From Actinophytocola sp044466355 (lineage in GTDB: Bacteria > Actinomycetota > Actinomycetes > Mycobacteriales > Pseudonocardiaceae): a DNA stretch of 64,000 nucleotides. Each line of letters opens with the position of its first letter. The stretch's first letter is position 1. The notes beneath the pieces were generated by a model. That model worked only from the letters and a program-made list of their open reading frames with translations. It did no database searches and was not told the DNA's origin. Shown here in pieces: positions 58,958 through 64,000 of this stretch. Both the position numbers and the translations under genes were made by a program. The DNA lies in NCBI RefSeq assembly GCF_044466355.1, contig NZ_JBITMQ010000001.1, positions 310,001 through 374,000 on the forward strand. Reading direction: 5' to 3'.

Positions 58958-60305
58958 AGCGGGGGCGGGGGATCAGGCGGACGTGGATCGGCTTCTCCGG
59001 GCCGAGGGTCAGCAGCGGCTGCGGGTTGACGGGTTCCGGGGACGCGGGTTCGAGGCGGAAGCGCTGCAGGGTGCTCGCCAGCACGAGCAGCATCTCGGTC
59101 ATCGCGAACTGGTTGCCGATGCACAGGTGCGGGCCGGAGCCGAACGGGATGTAGGCGCTGCGGTCCCGTTTCGCGACCTCCTCGGCGGTGAACCGGTCCG
59201 GCCGGAACTCCTCCGGGTCGTCCCAGAACTCCGGGTGGCGGTGTGCGTGGTACGGGCTGAAGAAGATGTCCGTGCCCGCCGGGATGCGGAAGCCGCCGAT
59301 CTCGTCCTCCTCCAGCGCCCGTCGCGACGCGAGCCACTGCTGCGGGTACAGCCGCTGGACCTCGTCGAGCACCGAGCGGGTGTAGGTCAGCTTGCTGCAG
59401 TCGGCGAGGGTGGGCGGCCTGCCGTCGAGCTCGTCGTCGATCTCGCGTAGAACCCGTTGCTGGACCTCGGGATGCGCGCCGAGGCGGTACCAGGTCCACG
59501 TGAGGACGTTCGCGCCCGTCTCGTGGCCCGCCCACAGCATGATCATGACCTGGTCGCGCAGCTGCTCGTCGGTGAGCCGCGCGCCGGTCTCCTCGTCCTC
59601 GGTCATGATCAGCATCGACAGGAGGTCGCCCCGGTCGACGTTGTCGGCGAGGTGCTCGGTGATCACGTAGTCGATGATCTCCTCGACGACCGCGCGGTTC
59701 GCCCAGTAGCGGCGGTGGCCCGCCGTCGGGACGGACAGCGGCAGCAGCGGGAACCGCATCCACTGCCCGAGTTCGTGGTCGACGGTGTCGATGGCGGCGG
59801 CGAACCGGTCGCAGACGTCGCCCTCCTCCAACGCGAACAGCGCCCGCGCGACGACCCGCAGCGTCAGGCTGCGCATCTCCGGCGCGGTGTCGATGGTCTG
59901 GCCGGAAGCGGCCATCTCCTCCCAGCGTTCGATCCTCGACCCGATCACGGCCAGCATGTGCTCGGCCATCGACGCGACCCGCTGGTAGTGAAACGACGGC
60001 TGCATCAGCCGTCGCATGGAACGCCACTCCTCGCCGCCTTCGACAGTGGCGAGCCCGCGGCCGAACAGGGTGCGGGACATCTTGTACGGCATGGAGCTCC
60101 GGTCGTACACCGCCGCCTTCTGCTGCAGCACCCGGCGGATGTGGTGCGGGTGGCGCAGGAGGATGACACGGGCGGTGGCCAGGCGGAACGACGCGACGTC
60201 GCCGTAGGTGTCCAGCACGTTCGTGAGGAACGCCAGCGGCGCCTTCTGGTAGGTCAGCATCGTGCGGACGAGGTTCGCCGGGCCGGGCGGGGTGGGAAGC
60301 GGCAC
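58956..60305 (-). CDS. Cytochrome P450 (stand-alone)
   Basis: The 449-aa P450 has the I-helix AGHETGANVLTW, the ExxR pair in DEVQRLYP (E-V-Q-R), a PERF-like FRPDRF, and the haem loop FGSGPHLCIGN with thiolate Cys395. The N-terminus (MPLPTPPGPANLVRTMLTYQ) is short and Pro-rich without a membrane anchor, so it is soluble. It resembles bacterial P450s related to the CYP102/eukaryotic-like branch rather than the CYP105/107 type. Redox partners are not encoded nearby. GTG 60305 is used. It ends inside the inverted repeat, and is divergent from the conservon. Confidence 0.94.
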   Translation of the reverse strand: MPLPTPPGPANLVRTMLTYQKAPLAFLTNVLDTYGDVASFRLATARVILLRHPHHIRRVLQQKAAVYDRSSMPYKMSRTLFGRGLATVEGGEEWRSMRRLMQPSFHYQRVASMAEHMLAVIGSRIERWEEMAASGQTIDTAPEMRSLTLRVVARALFALEEGDVCDRFAAAIDTVDHELGQWMRFPLLPLSVPTAGHRRYWANRAVVEEIIDYVITEHLADNVDRGDLLSMLIMTEDEETGARLTDEQLRDQVMIMLWAGHETGANVLTWTWYRLGAHPEVQQRVLREIDDELDGRPPTLADCSKLTYTRSVLDEVQRLYPQQWLASRRALEEDEIGGFRIPAGTDIFFSPYHAHRHPEFWDDPEEFRPDRFTAEEVAKRDRSAYIPFGSGPHLCIGNQFAMTEMLLVLASTLQRFRLEPASPEPVNPQPLLTLGPEKPIHVRLIPRPR

Positions 60306-60430
60306 GACATTCGATAGTGCCAGAGCGCACCCGGCTCGCTACGCCCGTTTGGTCGAACTCGCTCCGATGTTTGCCAGTGCCGGTATCTTCCCTACTTGCT
60401 CCTTCGGTGCCACCCGGCGTGAGGACTGAT

Positions 60431-61867
60431 ATGCCAGCACGAGAGCCCGTCCCGCAACAGTATCGGTCGATGACCGACGTGCTGCTGTACCTCCTTCTCA
60501 CCATGGCCGTCACGGCAGGCGTGACGCTGTGGGTGACGTTCCAGGTCGACGCGCGGGACCGGCCCGTCGTCGCCGCGTCGTCGGGGGCGCTGGCGCTCGG
60601 GTTGTGCATCGCGCTGGCGTTCACGACGGTCCGCGCGAACCGGGCGCGGCGGACGGCGGCCAGGTTGCGCGCACTGGAGAACGGGCTCGGGCGGCTGGTC
60701 GACGAGGTGCTGCCGAAGGCAGCGGCCCGGGTACGGGACGGCGCGTCCGCCGACACCGTCCTCGCCGAGCTGGGGCCCGCGGCGACCGACGTGCCGAAGG
60801 ACCTCCTCGCCGCGGTGGTGCGGGAGATCGGCGTGAGCGAGCGGCAGCGGTCGGCCGCGATGGCCGCGTGCGCGAACGCCGCGGGCCGCGTGCAGGCCAT
60901 GGCCACCAGCATGCTCGCCGACCTGCGCGAGATGGAGGGCCGCCACGCCGAAAGCGTGCTGGGCGACCTCCTCAAGCTCGACCACAGCACCGCGCAGACC
61001 GGGCGCCTCGCCGACAGCATCGCCGTGCTGACCGGCGCCCGCTCCGGCCGCCGCTGGACCAAGCCCATCGTGATGGAGTCGATCCTGCGTGGCGCGATGG
61101 GCCGGATCCAGGCGTACCAACGGATCCAGACCCACTCGAGCAGCACGGCAGCGGTCGTCGGCTACGCGGCCGAGGACGTCATGCACGCGCTCGCCGAGCT
61201 GATGGACAACGCGACCCGGTTCTCCGCCCCGTCGGAGGAGGTGCACGTCTACGTCGAGGAGCTGCACACCGGCGTCGTGATCACCATCGAGGACGGCGGG
61301 CTGGGCATGAAACCGCAGGCGCTCGCGCGCGCCGAGGCCGCCGTGTCGACCGACGAACCGCTGGACCTCGCGACGGTGCCCGGCACGCGCCTCGGGCTGG
61401 TGGTCGTGGGTTCGTTGGCGCGCAAGCACAAGCTGCAGGTGTACTTCCGCCCGTCCGCGCGCGGCGGCACCGGCGTGGTCCTGCGGATCCCGCAGCAGCT
61501 GGTGATCCACCCGCGCGAGGCGGAGCCCGCCGCGACCCCGCTGAGGGCCGTCGAGTCGGTGTCGGCGGCGGGGGCGACCGCGGCCGACACCGCGACGGCC
61601 ACGGCCACGGCGGTGCTGGAGGAGGCACCGTCCGGTGCGGAGAAGGACGTCGCGGCGGACACGGGGGAGGCGCCCGCCCTGCCGAAGCGGCCGCGCGGGG
61701 AGACGTTCGCCGCCGCCGTCCGCGCCACGGAGACGGGCGCCGACGCGCGGCGCAAACCGGTGGCACGCGGCGGGAAACGGGACATCGGCGCGCGCTTCAG
61801 CGCGTTCCAGCAGGGCCGCCGCGCCACCACGCCCGAAGAGAACGCTGGAGGGGGAGACTCGTTATGA
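60431..61867 (+). CDS. cvnA: Conservon sensor-kinase-like protein CvnA
   Basis: The 478-aa protein has two membrane helices (about 17-35 and 46-66), a helical signalling region (RTAARLRALENGLGRLVDEV, AATDVPKDLLAAVVREIGVS) and a HATPase_c domain (about 250-355, VMHALAELMDNATRFSAPSE, VVITIEDGGLGMKPQALARA, RLGLVVVGSLARKHKLQVYF). A long disordered Ala/Thr-rich tail ends in KRDIGARFSAFQQGRR, typical of CvnA proteins. Such proteins pair with Roadblock and GTPase partners in G-protein-like modules. ATG 60431 follows GAGG. It overlaps cvnB by ATGA. Confidence 0.93.
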   Translation: MPAREPVPQQYRSMTDVLLYLLLTMAVTAGVTLWVTFQVDARDRPVVAASSGALALGLCIALAFTTVRANRARRTAARLRALENGLGRLVDEVLPKAAARVRDGASADTVLAELGPAATDVPKDLLAAVVREIGVSERQRSAAMAACANAAGRVQAMATSMLADLREMEGRHAESVLGDLLKLDHSTAQTGRLADSIAVLTGARSGRRWTKPIVMESILRGAMGRIQAYQRIQTHSSSTAAVVGYAAEDVMHALAELMDNATRFSAPSEEVHVYVEELHTGVVITIEDGGLGMKPQALARAEAAVSTDEPLDLATVPGTRLGLVVVGSLARKHKLQVYFRPSARGGTGVVLRIPQQLVIHPREAEPAATPLRAVESVSAAGATAADTATATATAVLEEAPSGAEKDVAADTGEAPALPKRPRGETFAAAVRATETGADARRKPVARGGKRDIGARFSAFQQGRRATTPEENAGGGDSL

Positions 61868-62283
61868 CCATGGCGACCGACGCCAACCTCACCTGGATGC
61901 TGGAGAGCCTGGTGGAGCAGACCGCCGGGGCCACGCACGCGCTGGTGCTGTCCAGGGACGGGCTCAAGCTGTGCCACACCTCGGGCCTCTCCGTCGACAA
62001 GGCCGACCAGCTGTCCGCGATCGCCGCGGGCGTGCAGGCCCTGTCGCAGGGGGCCTCCGTCGAGTTCGGGGACGGCACCGGCGGTGTGCGGCACTCGATG
62101 ACCGAGTTCCACGGCGGCATCCTGTTCATCGTCGAGGCGGGGGAGGGCGCGCACCTCGCCGTGCTCGCGGGCGAGGACGCGGACGTCGGGCTGATCGGCC
62201 ACCGGATGAACGAGCTGGTGGAGCAGATCGGCGCGTTCCTGACCGCGCCGCCGCGCGGCACCGAGCGCACCGACCCCGCATGA
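61864..62283 (+). CDS. cvnB: Conservon Roadblock/LC7 protein CvnB
   Basis: The 139-aa Roadblock/LC7 fold protein reads NLTWMLESLVEQTAGATHAL, VLSRDGLKLCHTSGLSVDKA, DQLSAIAAGVQALSQGASV and GILFIVEAGEGAHLAVLAGE. In conservons CvnB is an MglB-like regulator of the small GTPase CvnD. ATGA overlaps link it to cvnA and cvnC, so translation is coupled along the operon. Confidence 0.95.
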   Translation: MTMATDANLTWMLESLVEQTAGATHALVLSRDGLKLCHTSGLSVDKADQLSAIAAGVQALSQGASVEFGDGTGGVRHSMTEFHGGILFIVEAGEGAHLAVLAGEDADVGLIGHRMNELVEQIGAFLTAPPRGTERTDPA

Positions 62284-62642
62284 TCCGCCGCGAGCTGGAC
62301 GACGAGGGGCCGGACCGGCTCTACACCGTCACGCGTGGGCGCAGCTCCGCCGACGAGCCCGACCTCGACATCGTGACGTTGATCGTCGCCGCCGCCGAGC
62401 CGGTGCCGGGCATGCAGTCCGAGCACGCCAGGATCCTGCGCGCCGCGCGGCGGCCGGTCGCCGTCGTGGAGCTCTCCGCCGACCTGCGCCTGCCGGTCGG
62501 CGTGGTGAAGATCCTCCTGTCCGACCTGTTGCGCGCAGGCAAGATCACCGCCCGCCACCCGTCGTCGTCGACGCGCGCTCGCACCGAGCTGCCCGACGCC
62601 GCGACCCTGAAGAAGGTGCTCGTTGGACTCCACAAGCTCTGA
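62280..62642 (+). CDS. cvnC: Conservon DUF742 protein CvnC
   Basis: The 120-aa DUF742 protein reads RLYTVTRGRSSADEPDLDIV, SEHARILRAARRPVAVVELS and LRLPVGVVKILLSDLLRAGK. The winged-helix-like core is typical of CvnC, a bridging protein between CvnA and the GTPase in the conservon model. The start overlaps cvnB by ATGA. The stop lies 20 nt inside the cvnD reading frame. Confidence 0.95.
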   Translation: MIRRELDDEGPDRLYTVTRGRSSADEPDLDIVTLIVAAAEPVPGMQSEHARILRAARRPVAVVELSADLRLPVGVVKILLSDLLRAGKITARHPSSSTRARTELPDAATLKKVLVGLHKL

Positions 62643-63228
62643 GCCCCGCACGCCACTGGCCAGCACGGCGGCCGAGGGCCTGAAGATCGTGATCGTCGGC
62701 GGGTTCGGGGTCGGCAAGACCACCATGGTCCGCGCGGTGAGCGAGATCCGGCCACTGTCCACAGAGGAGACGATGACCCAGGCCGGGCTGGGTGTGGACA
62801 ACACGAGCGCGGTCGACGGCAAGACCACCACGACCGTCGCGTTCGACTTCGGCCGCATCAGCCTCGACGAGAAGATGGTGCTGTACCTGTTCGGCGCGCC
62901 GGGCCAGGAGCGGTTCTGGTTCGTGTGGGACCGCCTGTTCGCCGGCACGCTCGGCGCGGTCGTGCTCGTGGACACCAGACGGCTCGAGGACTCCTGGTAC
63001 GCCATCGACCGGCTCGAACACCACGGGACGCCGTTCATCGTGGCACGCAACAACTTCCCGGGCTCCACCCACAGCATCGACGACGTGCGCGACGCGCTGT
63101 CCCTGCCCGCCGACGTGCCGCTGGTCGACTGCGACGCACGCGACCGCGCGTCGGCCAAGCGGGCGCTGATCGCGCTCGTCGACCACCTGTACGCACTCTC
63201 CACCGCCAGGGAGGCCGTCCCGTCATGA
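62623..63228 (+). CDS. cvnD: Conservon Ras-like GTPase CvnD
   Basis: The 201-aa ATP/GTP-binding protein has a P-loop GGFGVGKTT (26-34), FGAPGQERFWF as the switch II DxxG equivalent, and VVLVDTRRLEDSWYAIDRLE. The NKxD motif is replaced by ARNNFPG, as in other CvnD proteins. TTG 62623 is the likely start, inside the end of cvnC. The P450 start overlaps its stop by ATGA. It is an MglA-type switch expected to act with CvnB. Confidence 0.95.
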   Translation: MDSTSSEPRTPLASTAAEGLKIVIVGGFGVGKTTMVRAVSEIRPLSTEETMTQAGLGVDNTSAVDGKTTTTVAFDFGRISLDEKMVLYLFGAPGQERFWFVWDRLFAGTLGAVVLVDTRRLEDSWYAIDRLEHHGTPFIVARNNFPGSTHSIDDVRDALSLPADVPLVDCDARDRASAKRALIALVDHLYALSTAREAVPS

Positions 63229-64000
63229 CCGACGTCGCGCACCGCACCGACGCGGTTCCCCTGTACGGCGAGGGCTACCGCACCGACCCCACCGGGTGGT
63301 ACGAGCGGGTCCGCGAGAAGCACGGGCCGGTGGCGCCGGTGCTGCTCGAAGGCGACATCCCGGCGTGGTTCGTGTGCGGGTACCGGGAACTGCACCAGGT
63401 CACCACCGATTCCGCCCTGTTCGCCAGGGACACGCGGCGGTGGAACGCCTGGGAGACCGTGCCGGACAACTGGCCGCTGCTGCCGCACCTGGTGCACAAC
63501 CCGTCGGTCATGTTCACCGAGGGCCCGGAGCACAGCAGGCGTGCCGGTGCGCTGTCGGACGCGCTGGCGTCGGTGGACCAGTTCGAGGTGGCGAACCAGT
63601 GCGAGCGGATCGCCGACCAGATGATCGACCGGTTCGCCGGTGCGGGCGAGGCCGAGCTGATGGGCCAGTACGTGTCCCGGATCCCGTTGCGTGCCACGGC
63701 GATGATGTGCGGGGTGCCCGAGTCGGAGGCGCGGGTGCTGGTCGACGACGTCATGGGCGTGATGAACTCGTCGGCGACCGTCCAGGCGGCCGACCAGATG
63801 GCCGTCTACGGGCGGCTGCAGGAGGAGATGCAGCGGCTCGTCGACCGCAAGCGGGCCCTGCCCGGCTCCGACGTGCCGTCGCACCTGCTGGCCAACCCGG
63901 CGCACCTCGCCGACGAGGAGATCGTGTCGGACCTGCTCGTGGTGCTGTTGCAGTCCCACCAGCAGACGACGAACTGGATCGGCAACACGATCGGCCTGAT
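63225..64000 (+). CDS. Conservon-associated cytochrome P450 (CYP157-like), 3' end outside window
   Basis: A P450 reading frame starts at ATG 63225 (ATGA overlap with cvnD) and runs to the window edge with no stop (258 residues seen). TEGPEHSRRAGALSDAL is the C-helix region and VSRIPLRATAMMCGVPESEA the F/G region. The I-helix text LLQSHQQTTNWIGNTIGLM lacks the usual A-G-x-E/D-T pair, with H-Q-Q-T-T instead, so O2 activation may be altered. Conservons carry such CYP157-type P450s, which can also lack ExxR; that part lies beyond this window. Confidence 0.9.
   Translation, partial: MTDVAHRTDAVPLYGEGYRTDPTGWYERVREKHGPVAPVLLEGDIPAWFVCGYRELHQVTTDSALFARDTRRWNAWETVPDNWPLLPHLVHNPSVMFTEGPEHSRRAGALSDALASVDQFEVANQCERIADQMIDRFAGAGEAELMGQYVSRIPLRATAMMCGVPESEARVLVDDVMGVMNSSATVQAADQMAVYGRLQEEMQRLVDRKRALPGSDVPSHLLANPAHLADEEIVSDLLVVLLQSHQQTTNWIGNTIGL

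Overview
The window is GC-rich (roughly 70% by eye), with heavy G/C use at third codon positions, many GTG and some TTG starts, and start-stop overlaps of the ATGA/GTGA type. The gene content is that of an actinomycete: a conservon (cvnABCD plus P450), ROK regulators, DasR-type palindromes, an ANTAR protein, an ECF41 sigma factor, a Tat-exported rubber oxygenase and decayed type VII secretion pieces. The style fits Pseudonocardiales (Lentzea/Saccharothrix/Actinosynnema-like), but the genus cannot be fixed from this stretch. I saw no rRNA, tRNA, CRISPR array or intact transposon.

1-9.4 kb: the end of a HEAT-repeat gene behind a MerR-like promoter, an unexported binding protein followed by a TetR gene, a saccharopine-dehydrogenase-like reductase behind a long inverted repeat, two secreted repeat proteins (RCC1-like and HAF-like), a DHFR/RibD-type protein, and a CBM2-GH18 chitinase with two DasR-like palindromes. 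9.5-21 kb: small proteins including a CutA-like one, a DUF1479 dioxygenase divergent from a ROK regulator, a GAF-ANTAR/SpoIIE-phosphatase overlapping pair, and a large secreted GH89 alpha-N-acetylglucosaminidase divergent from a second ROK regulator. The chitinase, the GH89 enzyme and the nearby ROK genes suggest scavenging of chitin and N-acetylglucosamine-containing glycans.

19.9-29.1 kb: a tandem TetR regulator divergent from a latex-clearing protein (lcp), a module matching the HbpS-SenS-SenR haem/redox sensing system, a Ser/Thr kinase, a tiny secreted protein, and a Firmicutes-style glutamyl-tRNA synthetase followed by a decayed stretch. 29-42.9 kb: ECF41 SigJ with an NTF2-like neighbour, a multicopper oxidase operon, a permease/CoA-transferase pair with a LysR gene, a zinc alcohol dehydrogenase, the methionine operon metX-metY-CoA-binding protein, and an OsmC/flavoprotein pair. 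43-52.4 kb: an OmpR-type two-component system with a DUF4173 membrane protein, an MFS permease, a DUF3626 protein, a membrane-anchored molybdopterin oxidoreductase with a fasciclin lipoprotein, and the Hsp20/HSP18-regulator pair.

52.5-64 kb: a GH13 glucosidase, a TetR gene, a secreted EEP-fold nuclease-like protein, an incomplete transhydrogenase (pntAB-pntB with no PntAA), a VOC protein, truncated ESX-like remnants beside a roughly 110-nt imperfect inverted repeat, a stand-alone P450, and a conservon that runs off the window into a second, atypical P450.

The best leads are the rubber oxygenase with its fused-duplicate TetR neighbour, the HbpS/SenSR module, the second-type GltX, the transhydrogenase lacking PntAA, the ESX-remnant/inverted-repeat junction, and the operator palindromes next to their likely regulators. 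All family assignments come from reading motifs and from memory of families; no database search was run.
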